A stretch of DNA of 64,000 nucleotides from Candidatus Oscillochloris fontis (GCF_004138135.1 NZ_RYFD01000022.1:1-64000), one strand, 5' to 3'. Positions 23,957 to 34,297 are shown, counted from the stretch's first letter. Notes: a model not told the origin generated them from the letters alone. Made by a program: numbers and translations.

Positions 23957-26000
23957 GATCTTTCTGTATGTCTGCCGCCACTACCACACCGAGGTCGCTC
24001 GCGCTCTGAGCGAGTTAGGCTTCACTGAAGTACAAGTCGCAGCATACCACTTCCCATGTAGTCAGCCCTATGGTTCGGTGCAACCCGCCACGCCACCTAT
24101 GATCGCCCCACCCGCAGGGAGTGAGGTGATCTTTTTGGGTGCCTGTTCGGTGCGCCCGCAGGCTGACACGCTACCGGGGCAGGTCATTGCGCTCGATCAC
24201 TGCATCATCATGCTGATCGGGCCAGAGCGCTGGAAGCATGCCACGCGCAGTGGGAGCTACCTGCTTACGCCGGGGTGGCTACACACATGGCGCGAACAGA
24301 TCGAAGCGTGGGGCTTTCAGAAGGAGGTCGCCCGCGAGTTCTTCCAAGAGACGACCAAGGAGTTGGTGCTGCTCGATACGGGGGTTGATCCCGATGCGGC
24401 AACCAACCTAGCCGAATTGGCCGCCTTTGTGGATTGTCCGAGCCGCGTTGAGCCGATTGGGCTGGATTATCTCAAACTCTTTTTGCGCGATCTGGTGCTC
24501 ACACGGCGCATGGAACAGATCGAAACCCAGCAGCGCCACGTCATGAAGGAAGCGAACCGCAAGATTGCCGAATATGCGATGGCGTTCGATCTGTTGATCC
24601 AGCTCTCCTCGATCCAATCCGAAGAGGCGACGATTCACGCCATCCGCGATCTCTTCGCCATGCTCTTCGGCTGCTCCAATCCAACCTACGCCCAAGTGCG
24701 CGGCGGTCAGATGATGCAGTTCTTCCCCAGCCCACCGACGTTTATGGTACGCAGCATCTTTGAGCAACTTCTGGGGAACCCCGCAGATGACTACCGGCTC
24801 ACAGATGAACCAGCGGGCTTCTATCTGCGCATCCAGTACCAGCAAGAGACACTCGGCCTCATTGCGATCAGTAGTATCGCCTTCCCGCACTACCGCGACC
24901 AGTACATCAGCCTCGCATTGGCGATCACCAACCTGTGCGGGCTGGCGCTGGCGAATGCGCGCACCTTCACGATGCTTCAGGAAGCTGAACAGGCGCTACG
25001 CTACGAGCGTGAGATTACCGATCATTTGCGCCAGACCATGAGCGATCTGACCACCGAACTCGACCAGGAGCAGATGTTGCAGAAGGTGATGGAACAGATT
25101 GAACAGCTTATTCCCAGTCAGATCGCCCTGATTCTGCTGCATGAAGGGGTTATGCTACGGGTCGCTTCAGCCCAGAATCTGATCAACGATACCCGCTTGA
25201 TCGGTACGTACTTCGCGGCTAACCAGCAACCGTTTGCGGCAGTGATTCAGCGCCAAAAAGCGATCATCCTGAATCATGACCAACTCGCCTACCTGCCGAC
25301 ACTCGAACCAGCACTCACCCACCATATTCGTACCTGGATGGGGATTCCACTGCTCCAACAAGAAGGCGTGATTGGGTTACTCATTGTTGCGAGTAACCAA
25401 CCTAATGCCTACAATGCCAACCATGTGATGATCGCCCAAGTGCTGGCCCACGAAGTTGTTATTGCACTCCAAAATGTTCATATGTTCCAAGAAATGCACA
25501 TGCTTGCAGGCACCGATCCCCTGACCAAACTCTACAACCGTCGTCGGCTGACCGAGTTGGCCGAAGCGGCCTTCCGCCACGCGCATAACACCAGTGGCCA
25601 CTTTGCCGCGATCTTCATTGATATTGATCATTTTAAGGATGTGAACGACACCTTTGGGCATGCGGTCGGTGATAAGGTGCTTGAACATCTGGCTACCTCG
25701 TTACGCCAAGTACGCAGTTCAGATATCGTGGCTCGCTATGGTGGTGAGGAGTTTGTGATCATCTCCATCGGCCATTCACCACAGCATGTGCGCTTGTTTG
25801 CCGAACGGCTACGCCAGGAAGTGGCCCAGCAGCCGGTAAATTTGCCCGAAGGGCAGATTGCGATCACCATCAGTTTGGGGGTAGCAAGCCTGACACCGCA
25901 GATTGAAAGCCTCACCGAATTGCTTCAGTATGCGGATCAGGCGCTCTACAAGGCCAAAACATCGGGACGCAATCGGGTCTGTGTGTGGGGGGAGCAGTAG
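23877..26000 (+). CDS. DUF1638-GAF-GGDEF diguanylate cyclase
   Basis: Up to 707 aa. Residues about 30-230 resemble DUF1638 (IALDHCIIMLIGPERW, SGSYLLTPGWLHTW, LVLLDTGVD), a domain I associate with corrinoid methyltransferase clusters. A coiled coil, one degenerate and one clear GAF domain (about 270-540) follow, then a GGDEF domain with active-site GGEEF at 622-626 and an intact RxxD inhibitory site (RSSD, 613-616), so an active, product-inhibited cyclase is expected. No start codon occurs at the end of the UroD-like gene. In-frame starts are ATG 23877 or GTG 23898, both inside that gene, so the first 25 or so residues are doubtful. Confidence 0.83.
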   Translation: MKPSSQSVHLSRNGGATRSSGPHKSHEIFLYVCRHYHTEVARALSELGFTEVQVAAYHFPCSQPYGSVQPATPPMIAPPAGSEVIFLGACSVRPQADTLPGQVIALDHCIIMLIGPERWKHATRSGSYLLTPGWLHTWREQIEAWGFQKEVAREFFQETTKELVLLDTGVDPDAATNLAELAAFVDCPSRVEPIGLDYLKLFLRDLVLTRRMEQIETQQRHVMKEANRKIAEYAMAFDLLIQLSSIQSEEATIHAIRDLFAMLFGCSNPTYAQVRGGQMMQFFPSPPTFMVRSIFEQLLGNPADDYRLTDEPAGFYLRIQYQQETLGLIAISSIAFPHYRDQYISLALAITNLCGLALANARTFTMLQEAEQALRYEREITDHLRQTMSDLTTELDQEQMLQKVMEQIEQLIPSQIALILLHEGVMLRVASAQNLINDTRLIGTYFAANQQPFAAVIQRQKAIILNHDQLAYLPTLEPALTHHIRTWMGIPLLQQEGVIGLLIVASNQPNAYNANHVMIAQVLAHEVVIALQNVHMFQEMHMLAGTDPLTKLYNRRRLTELAEAAFRHAHNTSGHFAAIFIDIDHFKDVNDTFGHAVGDKVLEHLATSLRQVRSSDIVARYGGEEFVIISIGHSPQHVRLFAERLRQEVAQQPVNLPEGQIAITISLGVASLTPQIESLTELLQYADQALYKAKTSGRNRVCVWGEQ

Positions 26001-26030
26001 GATTTTAGGAGTCTGCGCAGGCTTTTCTAC

Positions 26031-26792
26031 TCACGCGAAGGAACGCCGCACCACAAAAAACTCGTAGGCGTAGAAGTCCGCATAACGTCGGTGCATGGCT
26101 GGTTCGGCGGCGAGTTGATCGAGGATTGCTAACGCCTCTGCATCGCCGATGTAGGTTGGGCGCAACTCGGTGATGCGCCGCTCCATAGGGGTGTAGAAAT
26201 CATCCCACCATGCCGCATCGGGCAGGGTGAAGTGTACGATCAACTCAAAGCCACTCGCGTCTAGCGCTGCGATGTCGTCCGCCAGCCAGCCCATCTCCGG
26301 GTAGTCCATCTCAAAGCTGGCGCGAACTTCGGGCGGTGGGTTCTCCTTCCGCCAGATCGCATCGGTGAAGGCGAGGTAGCCGTTGGGCCGTAATAGGTGG
26401 CGGCAGATCCCCAGGGCGTTGCGCAGCCCGATGTTGTAGAGTGCCCCTTCCGACCAGATCAGATCGAAACTTGCGGCGGGTTGCTCTGGGTGGCCCATAT
26501 TGCCCACACTGGCATTGATGCGTCCACTCAGCCCCCGTTCTTCAATCTTCGCTTGGAGCCGCGCAATACTGGGGGCATGGCTATCAATGGCGGTGATCGT
26601 TGCCGAGGGCAGCAGGTCGGCCAGGTACAGGGTTTGCCCACCCACGCCACACCCCAGATCAAGGACACGTGGTGCATCTGGAAGGGTCGCACAGAGGCTG
26701 AGCGCTTGGGCGGCGCATGCACGGTTGCCTGGCCCCTGCCGGGGTAGGTCTTCGTAGACGTGGAAGAAGATCTCCCAGAAGCGTTGGTTCAT
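26031..26792 (-). CDS. SAM-dependent methyltransferase (class I)
   Basis: 253-aa Rossmann-fold methyltransferase. Motif I is [19 protein letters not shown] (residues 42-60), motif II has AIDSHAPSI, and the SEGALYNIG motif follows FDLIW. It resembles methyltransferases annotated as UbiE/phosphoethanolamine-like; the substrate is unknown. Its ATG overlaps the hisF stop by 4 nt, so it is co-translated with hisF, but nothing suggests a role in histidine synthesis. Confidence 0.87.
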   Translation of the reverse strand: MNQRFWEIFFHVYEDLPRQGPGNRACAAQALSLCATLPDAPRVLDLGCGVGGQTLYLADLLPSATITAIDSHAPSIARLQAKIEERGLSGRINASVGNMGHPEQPAASFDLIWSEGALYNIGLRNALGICRHLLRPNGYLAFTDAIWRKENPPPEVRASFEMDYPEMGWLADDIAALDASGFELIVHFTLPDAAWWDDFYTPMERRITELRPTYIGDAEALAILDQLAAEPAMHRRYADFYAYEFFVVRRSFA

Positions 26793-27568
26793 ACGGCGCG
26801 CACCGCGACCCCTCTCTGGGCCATGTAGCGCTTCACATCGCCGATACTATACTCACCAAAGTGGAAGATTGACGCGGCCAGAACAGCATCGGCGCGCCCA
26901 TCGGTGACGCCCCGGTACATATCTTCGGGTGATCCAACACCGCCGGAGGCGATCACTGGCACGGCGACCGCATCTGATACGGCTTGGAGCAGTTCAATGT
27001 CGTAGCCGCTCTTCTGTCCATCTGCGTCCATACTGTTGATGCAGATCTCACCGGCCCCTAGATCAACCCCGTGGCGAATCCACTCGATAGCATCGAGGCC
27101 AGTGGGGCGTGGGTTGGCCCCCGTGTGGGTGAAGACCGCCCAGCGCGGGGCTTCGCCGGGGGCGTTGATGCGGCGTGCATCCACCGAGAGCATAATACAC
27201 TGGCTACCGAAGCGATGCGCACCCTCGGCGATCAATTGCGGGTTGAGCACGGCTGCGGTGTTGATCGAGACCTTCTCGGCTCCGGCGCGCAACATGCGGT
27301 ACATGTCGTCCACTGTGCGCAACCCGCCCCCCACCGTCAGCGGGATGAAGATCTCGGCAGCGGTGCGCTCAACTACATCGAGCATAATCGCCCGCTCATC
27401 GCTCGATGCGGTAATATCATAAAAGACCAACTCGTCGGCGCCGGCCTCGTTATATGCCGCCGCTAATGCCACGGGATCGCCTGCGTCGCGGTGATTGACA
27501 AACGAGATCCCCTTGACCACGCGGCCGGCCTTAACATCGAGACATGGGATAATGCGTCGTGTGAGCAT
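26789..27568 (-). CDS. hisF: Imidazole glycerol phosphate synthase cyclase subunit HisF
   Basis: 259-aa (beta/alpha)8 enzyme that, with HisH, closes the imidazole ring to give IGP and AICAR. The start [20 protein letters not shown] contains the catalytic Asp, and the second phosphate site is [17 protein letters not shown] chose ATG 27568 over 27580, because the family starts at MLxxRIIPCLD and GGAAG lies upstream. No other his gene is in the window, so the pathway is scattered. A TATAAT on the minus strand at 27612-27607 is a likely -10 box. Confidence 0.97.
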   Translation of the reverse strand: MLTRRIIPCLDVKAGRVVKGISFVNHRDAGDPVALAAAYNEAGADELVFYDITASSDERAIMLDVVERTAAEIFIPLTVGGGLRTVDDMYRMLRAGAEKVSINTAAVLNPQLIAEGAHRFGSQCIMLSVDARRINAPGEAPRWAVFTHTGANPRPTGLDAIEWIRHGVDLGAGEICINSMDADGQKSGYDIELLQAVSDAVAVPVIASGGVGSPEDMYRGVTDGRADAVLAASIFHFGEYSIGDVKRYMAQRGVAVRAV

Positions 27569-27644
27569 AGTTGCTTCCATCGGACATGAGAATAGCCGTT
27601 GATTCTATTATACACCACTAGGATTTTGGCCTGATTCGAGCCGC

Positions 27645-30600
27645 TTAGGTAAACAGTACCGCCACATCATCGCGGGTCAGCGACTTGAAGACGCTGCCTT
27701 CGGTGGCAATCAGTTGCTCAACGAGGGCGCGCTTCTGCTCTTGCAAGAGCAGAATCTTCTCCTCCACCGTCTCGCGGGTGATCAGTTTATACACAAAGAC
27801 CGGGCGGGTTTGGCCAATGCGGTGGGTGCGGTCGGTGGCCTGCATCTCAATCGCCGGGTTCCACCATGGGTCAACGTGGATGACATAATCAGCGGCGGTG
27901 AGGTTAAGGCCCACGCCACCCGCCTTGAGGCTGATCAGGAAGAAGGGCAGATCGGGGTCATTCTGGAAGGTGTCCACCACCTCATGGCGCTTGCGCGTCG
28001 ATCCATCGAGGTAGGCGTAGGGGATCTTGCGCGCATCGAGCGCCTCGCGGATGATCGTCAACATCTGCACGAACTGCGAGAAGATCAGCGCCTTGTGGCC
28101 CTCGGCGCGTAAGGTTTCGAGCGTCTCGATCAGCAACTCGAACTTGCCCGATGTCCCCCGGAACTTCTCGTCCATCAGCCGGGGGTGGTTGCAGATCTGG
28201 CGCAGGCGCAAGAGACCCTCCAGGATCTTCATGCGCGCATCGGCAATTCCCTCTTGCTCGATCATACCGAGCAGCAACGAGCGGTAGTGGTCGCGGGTCT
28301 TGATATAGAGCTTGCGTTGGGCGGGTTCCATCTCCACCACCAGCAACTCTTCGCTGCGTGGCGGCAGATCGAGCGCCACCTGCTCCTTGGTGCGGCGCAG
28401 AATAAACGGGTAGACCATCTTGCGCAGGAAGAGGGCGCTATCGCCATCCTGCTTGCGCTCGATGGGGTTGACGAACTCCTCGCGGTAGTAGTCGAGGTTG
28501 CCCAGCAAGCCAGGGTTGAGGAAGGCAAACTGTGACCAGAGTTCGAGGGCGCTATTCTCCACCGGCGTGCCAGTGAGCGCAAAGCGCCGCTCGGCATTGA
28601 TCGTGCGTGCCACCCGCGAGGTCTCGCCCACCGGATTTTTGATCGCCTGCGACTCATCCAGAATTGCACAGTCGAAGTGGTACTGGCGCAGTAGTTCAAT
28701 ATCGCGCAGCAGAATGCCGTAGGTCGTCAGCACCAGATCGTACTTGGCAAACTCAGCCGGATCTTTACTGCGGCTCTGTTCGGCATGAACATAGACGCGC
28801 AGATTGGGCGCAAACTGGTTTGCTTCGCGTTCCCAGTTGAAGAGCAACGAGCGCGGCATGACGATCAGATTGGCCGGGCGATCCGGCTGGCGTTCGCGCA
28901 GCGATTGGAGAAAGGCGAGCGTTACCACCGTCTTGCCCATACCCATGTCATCGGCCAGACAGCCACCGAAGCCGTAGGTGTAGAGGAAGTGCAACCAATC
29001 GTAGGCTGCCTTCTGGTAGGGGCGTAGCGTGCCGGTGAAGTGCTGCGGCAAGGGTTGGGCCTCGATCTCCTCAAAGTTGCGTAGCCGGTCGCGGCGGGCG
29101 TGGAACTCGGCATCGGTCTGGGCGCGGTCGGCATCGGCGAGCACCTGGTCAATCAGGCCGACGTGGTGTTCCGAAAGGCGCAGCCCGCCCTCGTGCTCTT
29201 CGGCCATCGCGAACATATGGCGGTAGCGCTCGATCCACTCTTCGGGAATCGCGCCCACTGAGCCATCGGCAAGCTTAATAAACTTCTCGCGCTTACGAAT
29301 CGCCCGGCGCAGATCCTTCATGGCAACCTCTTGGTCGCCAAAACGAACGACTGCCTCCACATCAAACCAGTCAATCCCTGAACTGACACGGAAGGAGATA
29401 CTCGGCTTACTGCGATTAACCCGTGCTACCGTCAGGCCATCCTCGCCATAGATCGTAAACCCAGCCGTAATCAGCTTAGGCACCTCGCGCACCAGAAAGT
29501 CAATCGGCTGGAGGTTGCGGCGTAAGACAAACTCGTGGGGTGGATCGCTGCGCTTAAGACCAAAGCTGCTCAACTCCTGCCAACTCTGCTGTTCAAGTTC
29601 AGGCTGACGGGCAATCCGGGCGAGGGTGGTTGAATCGGTGATGCGCCGGGTTGAGGCGGGCGGCAGATGCTTCTCGTAGGGCAATTCATATTCTGCGTAG
29701 CCAAAACGTAACTCGGCAATCAGTTGGCGGTCACGCTCACTCAGATAGATGCGCCGTTCGAGCGGGGCGACCACCTCGTGCCAATCCAATACATCGCCAC
29801 GCACGGGGATACTCTCGGCCAATGGCAACAGATAGCGCTCGATAAATTCGCTCTGATCCTGGTTCGGGATACGTAGGCGCGGGTAGTTGATCAATGTCTC
29901 AGCCGCGACCGGAATATCGGCCACCTGAATTAAGCGATCCTCAATCCACATCCAGAGCGGATCACGTTCAATGATCTGCACATGGCCAGGGCGCAGTCCG
30001 ATATGCTCCTCGCCCATGGTGATGCGGAAATTGACAATCAGATCCTCGCCATTGCGATCCAGTTGCATCTCGATTCGCCCCGGTTGGGGCATGACCCGGA
30101 TGCGCTCATGGATGGGATCTTGCTCATCGCCAACATAGAGCAACCCCTTGTGCAACATCCCAAAGACCGCCGTGAGTGCCTTGTGGTTGGTGTACCAGTA
30201 GCCGTAGGTGGACCCCGATGCAATTGCGGTGTTGGCCGCCGCCAGTACCTCAACCGGCATATGCTGGTAGACATCTTGGCTAATCTGATTGCGCAGGTGT
30301 TTGATCTGCGGGCGCAGGTTGTATTTCTCGATTGCCTCAGCCAGAATATTGGGGTCGCCATGATGATCCAGCGGGAGGTACTTCCCCGCGATGGTATAGG
30401 GCAAGATTGACCAGATTGATCCGCGTTGTTGCAGGCTAAAGATCACCGCAGCCCCCACGTTTGTCGCACTACTGTTGTTGCGGCGGGCCGTGGGTTGGAT
30501 GGCTTGGTTGAGCACTGCCCGCCACAAACTGGGCGGATTCTGGCGTAGGTAGTCGCGGAGTTGCAGCAGTGCCGCGACGCGGTGCTGGCACAGCCCCCAT

Positions 30601-30839
30601 GCGTAGCCGTAGCGACAGCTACAGGTGACAATCACCTGATTGCCATTCAAGCGCACTGCACATTGCGCAGGCGCACCGGGTGCCTCCTCAACGCTGATAA
30701 TGGCATTGGTCGGTTCACAGTGGGAAACCTTGGCCATTCCCTTCGTATAGAGATCCCGTCCTTGCTGAAGGATGGATTGTTGGGTACTATTCAGCAGTTG
30801 ATCAACCGGCAGGGTCTCTGCCGTTAAGAGGTACAGCAT
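27645..30839 (-). CDS. SNF2-family helicase with N-terminal SWIM zinc finger
   Basis: 1064-aa ATPase. A SWIM finger lies near residues 70-90 (VTCSCRYGYAWGLCQH, C-x-C-xn-C-x-H), followed by a long domain of about 500 residues known from bacterial SNF2 proteins. The SNF2 N core begins with Walker A in ADDMGMGKTVVTLAFLQ and has DESQ in place of DEAH (AILDESQAIKNP). The helicase C domain ends with QATDRTHRIGQTRPVFVYKL. Family members translocate on DNA and remodel DNA-protein complexes. It is transcribed alone, divergent from the peptide-binding lipoprotein gene. Confidence 0.93.
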   Translation of the reverse strand: MLYLLTAETLPVDQLLNSTQQSILQQGRDLYTKGMAKVSHCEPTNAIISVEEAPGAPAQCAVRLNGNQVIVTCSCRYGYAWGLCQHRVAALLQLRDYLRQNPPSLWRAVLNQAIQPTARRNNSSATNVGAAVIFSLQQRGSIWSILPYTIAGKYLPLDHHGDPNILAEAIEKYNLRPQIKHLRNQISQDVYQHMPVEVLAAANTAIASGSTYGYWYTNHKALTAVFGMLHKGLLYVGDEQDPIHERIRVMPQPGRIEMQLDRNGEDLIVNFRITMGEEHIGLRPGHVQIIERDPLWMWIEDRLIQVADIPVAAETLINYPRLRIPNQDQSEFIERYLLPLAESIPVRGDVLDWHEVVAPLERRIYLSERDRQLIAELRFGYAEYELPYEKHLPPASTRRITDSTTLARIARQPELEQQSWQELSSFGLKRSDPPHEFVLRRNLQPIDFLVREVPKLITAGFTIYGEDGLTVARVNRSKPSISFRVSSGIDWFDVEAVVRFGDQEVAMKDLRRAIRKREKFIKLADGSVGAIPEEWIERYRHMFAMAEEHEGGLRLSEHHVGLIDQVLADADRAQTDAEFHARRDRLRNFEEIEAQPLPQHFTGTLRPYQKAAYDWLHFLYTYGFGGCLADDMGMGKTVVTLAFLQSLRERQPDRPANLIVMPRSLLFNWEREANQFAPNLRVYVHAEQSRSKDPAEFAKYDLVLTTYGILLRDIELLRQYHFDCAILDESQAIKNPVGETSRVARTINAERRFALTGTPVENSALELWSQFAFLNPGLLGNLDYYREEFVNPIERKQDGDSALFLRKMVYPFILRRTKEQVALDLPPRSEELLVVEMEPAQRKLYIKTRDHYRSLLLGMIEQEGIADARMKILEGLLRLRQICNHPRLMDEKFRGTSGKFELLIETLETLRAEGHKALIFSQFVQMLTIIREALDARKIPYAYLDGSTRKRHEVVDTFQNDPDLPFFLISLKAGGVGLNLTAADYVIHVDPWWNPAIEMQATDRTHRIGQTRPVFVYKLITRETVEEKILLLQEQKRALVEQLIATEGSVFKSLTRDDVAVLFT

Positions 30840-30931
30840 CCTGGTAACCTGATTTATACTGAGTTGTGGTATTCGGCACGTTCATGTAGTATACCGGGGA
30901 GAGCCACCTCGGTCAAACATAGGATCTCGTT

Positions 30932-32740
30932 ATGTACTCATCATTGCGTCATATTTTTCTCGTGGCCTTGATTCTTCTCCTCAGCGCTTGCCAACTAGAG
31001 GGAGGTGTGGTGCGTCCAACCGTTTCTAGTGCTGCAACAGCTACAGGTGTGGAGATGGCATTGACAGGGGCCGCCCCAGAGGCTAGTTCACTGCCAGTCA
31101 CGCCCGCCGATGGTAGTCTGCGGTTGGGTCTCACTGCTGAACCAAGCGATCTCCTGCCTTATCATAATGATAGCGCTGACGAACGGATTACCGCCCCGAT
31201 CAGCCAGCTACTCTTCCCCGCGCCGCTACTGGCGCTCAACTACACCTATACGACCACCGGCATTCTGGAGCGCGTGCCGAGTGTTGAGAATGGCGATGTG
31301 CAGGTCAAGACGTTTGATGTCTTTCTCGATTCGGCGGGTTTCATCACGACTACCGAAACGAGTGTGATTACTCAGGTGCAGCAACTCAGTGTCACGTATC
31401 ACTGGAACCCCAAACTCACTTGGTCGGATGGGACACTAGTCACCGCCGATGACTCGATCTTCGCCTACCAGTTGGCCCGTCAGATTGATCTGGGCCAAGA
31501 GGCTAATAGCCGTCTCGCGCTACTCGAACGCTACGAGAAGGTGGATGCGCACACCACACGCGCCGTTTTGCGCCCCGATTTCACCGATCCGGCCTATATT
31601 ACGACATACTGGACACCGTTGCCTAAACATCTGCTCGAAGCGGTTGATCCGGCGACGTTTGCGACGAGTCAGTATGCGCTCTTGCCGGTGGGCTATGGAC
31701 CATATATGATCGAACGCCGCGATCAGGGCAGTATGCGGCTGGTGCGCAATTCTTACTGGGAGGCTCCGAATGCACCAGCGGCATTGAGTATTATCTTCCG
31801 CGATAGTGTTGATCTGTTACGTGGCGCGGTGGTGGGTGGGAGCCTGGATGTGGCCGGTTTTGAACTCCCCGAAGCGACGCTGGCGCAGTCCATCCAGAAT
31901 GATGCCAACGGTGGTATGCTCAATCTGGCTACCGCACCTAGCCCGATTTGGGAGCACCTCGACTTTAATCTCGACATCCCCATGTTGCAGGATATTCGCT
32001 TGCGGCGTGCGATTGCCCAGGCCATCAACCGCCAAGCGATGGTAGATACACTTCTCCTGGGCTATAGCAGCGTGCTTGAGAGTTGGGTCGTACCTGGTCA
32101 GTCGGTTGCGGCTCCGCTTGATCAGATCACCCGCTACCCCTACAACCCCGACGAATCCCGCCGCCTGCTCGACGAGATCGGCTATACCGATAGTGATGGT
32201 GATGGGCTGCGTGAGTTCAATGGCGAACCACTGACGATCAGCCTTGTCACTACGGTTGCCTCGCCCTTGCGGCAGGCCATCGCGGCCCAAATCTATGCTG
32301 ATCTCGCAGCCGTGGGGATTCGCCTAGAGATTGACACCATCTCGGCGGCTGATCTCTACCGCCAGGATGGCCCACTCTATCGGCGCAATTTTGAGTTGGC
32401 GCTCTTTGCCTGGATCGCTGGCCCTGATCCGCGTGGTTGGGAGCGCTGGAGTTGTGCCGGGGTGCCCAATGAGGCCAATCAGTGGACCGGCAATAACTTT
32501 TCGGGTTGGTGCTTCTTCGAGGCCGATAAGGCGATCCGTACTGCCACCACGACGATTGATCCAACGGCGCGTCAGGCAGCCTACTTACGCCAGCAGCAAC
32601 TCTTTACCCAGGAGTTGCCGGTGTTGCCGCTCTTCCAGCGGGTTGATGTGGTGGTGAGCGCCCCCACCATTCGTGGCCCCCAACCCGACTCAACCGCGCC
32701 ATGGACATGGAATCTGACCAGTTGGGTCCGTGAGCCGTAG
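30932..32740 (+). CDS. ABC transporter solute-binding lipoprotein, family 5 (peptide/nickel type)
   Basis: 602-aa extracytoplasmic binding protein. A lipoprotein signal peptide ends at LLLSACQLEGG (Cys20). The body carries the SBP_bac_5 pattern: YHWNPKLTWSDGTLVTADD, QDIRLRRAIAQAINRQAMV and a long C-terminal lobe. Family 5 proteins bind oligopeptides, nickel or sugars. No permease or ATPase gene is adjacent, so it is an orphan receptor or uses a transporter elsewhere. It is divergent from the helicase gene. Confidence 0.9.
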   Translation: MYSSLRHIFLVALILLLSACQLEGGVVRPTVSSAATATGVEMALTGAAPEASSLPVTPADGSLRLGLTAEPSDLLPYHNDSADERITAPISQLLFPAPLLALNYTYTTTGILERVPSVENGDVQVKTFDVFLDSAGFITTTETSVITQVQQLSVTYHWNPKLTWSDGTLVTADDSIFAYQLARQIDLGQEANSRLALLERYEKVDAHTTRAVLRPDFTDPAYITTYWTPLPKHLLEAVDPATFATSQYALLPVGYGPYMIERRDQGSMRLVRNSYWEAPNAPAALSIIFRDSVDLLRGAVVGGSLDVAGFELPEATLAQSIQNDANGGMLNLATAPSPIWEHLDFNLDIPMLQDIRLRRAIAQAINRQAMVDTLLLGYSSVLESWVVPGQSVAAPLDQITRYPYNPDESRRLLDEIGYTDSDGDGLREFNGEPLTISLVTTVASPLRQAIAAQIYADLAAVGIRLEIDTISAADLYRQDGPLYRRNFELALFAWIAGPDPRGWERWSCAGVPNEANQWTGNNFSGWCFFEADKAIRTATTTIDPTARQAAYLRQQQLFTQELPVLPLFQRVDVVVSAPTIRGPQPDSTAPWTWNLTSWVREP

Positions 32741-32836
32741 GGGGTAGAGAAACCCCTCACAATGGTGATTGCTCGCATCCCCATGATCTCGTGTACAATT
32801 CAGAGGCACACTGGTTCAGGATGAGGAGCTACTTCC

Positions 32837-33541
32837 GTGAGCGATACGGCACAGCGTGACGCGCTCAAGCGTCTGGCTGCCGAGCAGGCAGTCACTCTGG
32901 TTCAGTCGGGAATGGTCGTTGGGCTTGGGGTTGGCAGTACCGCGATCTTTGCGATTCGCCGCATCGCCGAACTGCTGGCGAGCGGTGAACTCCACGATAT
33001 TGTGGGCATTCCCTGTGCGCTGCGGGTTGAAGAAGAGGCGCGGCGCTTGGGTATTCCCCTGACTACGCTTGAAGAACGTGCCCAGGTGGATGTCACCATT
33101 GATGGGGCCGATGAGGTTGATCCGCAACTCAATCTGATCAAGGGCGGTGGGGCAGCGTTGCTACGCGAGAAGATCGTGGCTCAATCCAGCCTGCGCGAAG
33201 TGATTGTGGTGGATGAGGCCAAACTCTCCCCTGTACTCGGCACTCAGTGGGCTATTCCGGTCGAGGTGGTGCGCTTTGGCTGGGGTGCCCAGGCGCGCTG
33301 GATTACCAGTTTGGGGGCCGAAGTGACCCTGCGCCGCCAGCCCGATGGGGAACCACTCACCACCGACCAGGGTAACTACATCCTCGATTGTAACTTTGGC
33401 CCGATTGCGGATCTGACTAGCGTGGCTACCCAACTTTCGCTGCGCACCGGGATTGTGGACCACGGCCTCTTCTTGGGCCTTGCCACCGACCTGATCGTCG
33501 CCGGAGCCGATGGTATCCGCCATATCCAGCGCCCCGCCTAA
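32837..33541 (+). CDS. rpiA: Ribose-5-phosphate isomerase A
   Basis: 234-aa enzyme that interconverts ribose 5-phosphate and ribulose 5-phosphate. Family motifs are [12 protein letters not shown] (phosphate loop), [23 protein letters not shown] (Asp and Glu/Lys active site) and [13 protein letters not shown]. The start is GTG 32837 behind GAGGAG. Followed after 40 nt by rpe, it forms a pentose-phosphate pair. Confidence 0.96.
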   Translation: MSDTAQRDALKRLAAEQAVTLVQSGMVVGLGVGSTAIFAIRRIAELLASGELHDIVGIPCALRVEEEARRLGIPLTTLEERAQVDVTIDGADEVDPQLNLIKGGGAALLREKIVAQSSLREVIVVDEAKLSPVLGTQWAIPVEVVRFGWGAQARWITSLGAEVTLRRQPDGEPLTTDQGNYILDCNFGPIADLTSVATQLSLRTGIVDHGLFLGLATDLIVAGADGIRHIQRPA

Positions 33542-33581
33542 GTGGTGGGTGCGCGGATCATTGTCTCATAAAGAGGACCCC

Positions 33582-34250
33582 ATGCATATTGCCCCGTCTA
33601 TTCTCACCGCTGATTTTGCCCATATGGGCGACGAACTGACTGCGATCTTCGAGGCGGGTATTCGTTGGCTGCACCTTGATGTGATGGATGGCCGTTTTGT
33701 GCCCAACATCAGCTTCGGCCCGATGCTGATTCGCTCGCTGCGCCCGATTGCCGAGCAGTATGGGGTGGTGCTCGATGCCCACCTGATGATCGCCGACCCG
33801 GATCGCTACGTGGAGGATTTTGCCGCCGCTGGCTGCGAGTACATCACCGTCCATGCCGAGGCGTGTACCCACCTCCATCGCACCATCCAGCACATCCGCG
33901 CTCTGGGCAAGAAGCCCGGCGTGGCGCTCAACCCGGCTACGCCACTCAGCGCGATTGAAGAGGTACTGCCCGATCTCTCACTGGCACTGATCATGAGCGT
34001 CAACCCCGGCTTTGGTGGCCAGCGCTTCATTCCCGCCAGCCTCGACAAGATCCGCCGCCTGCGCGCCATGCTCGACGAGCGTGGCCTGAATGACGTCGTG
34101 CTCCAGATTGACGGCGGGGTCAACAAGGATCTCATCGCCACCGTGCGCGATGCCGGGGCCACCTGCGCCGTCACGGGTTCTGCCGTCTACGCCCCTGGCC
34201 GCAACCGCGCCGAGACAGTGGCGGAATTGCGCCAGGCGTTGGGGGAGTAG
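33582..34250 (+). CDS. rpe: Ribulose-phosphate 3-epimerase
   Basis: 222-aa TIM-barrel metalloenzyme converting ribulose 5-phosphate to xylulose 5-phosphate. It begins MHIAPSILTADFAHMGDE and has HLDVMDGRFVPNISFGP, LDAHLMIADPDRYV, MSVNPGFGGQRFIP and QIDGGVNKDL, covering the metal ligands and both catalytic Asp residues. The start is ATG 33582, with AGAGGA upstream. A long hairpin terminator lies 10 nt after the stop, just before the regulator's promoter. Confidence 0.97.
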   Translation: MHIAPSILTADFAHMGDELTAIFEAGIRWLHLDVMDGRFVPNISFGPMLIRSLRPIAEQYGVVLDAHLMIADPDRYVEDFAAAGCEYITVHAEACTHLHRTIQHIRALGKKPGVALNPATPLSAIEEVLPDLSLALIMSVNPGFGGQRFIPASLDKIRRLRAMLDERGLNDVVLQIDGGVNKDLIATVRDAGATCAVTGSAVYAPGRNRAETVAELRQALGE

Positions 34251-34259
34251 GGGCGTATC

Positions 34260-34297
34260 AAGCAGTAGCGGCGCAAAACCTTGCGCCGCTACTGCTT
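34260..34297 (+). terminator. Hairpin after rpe
   Basis: Perfect 17-bp stem (AAGCAGTAGCGGCGCAA) with an AACC loop. No long T-run follows, because the last two bases are already part of the TTGACA -35 box of the next gene. Confidence 0.7.
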
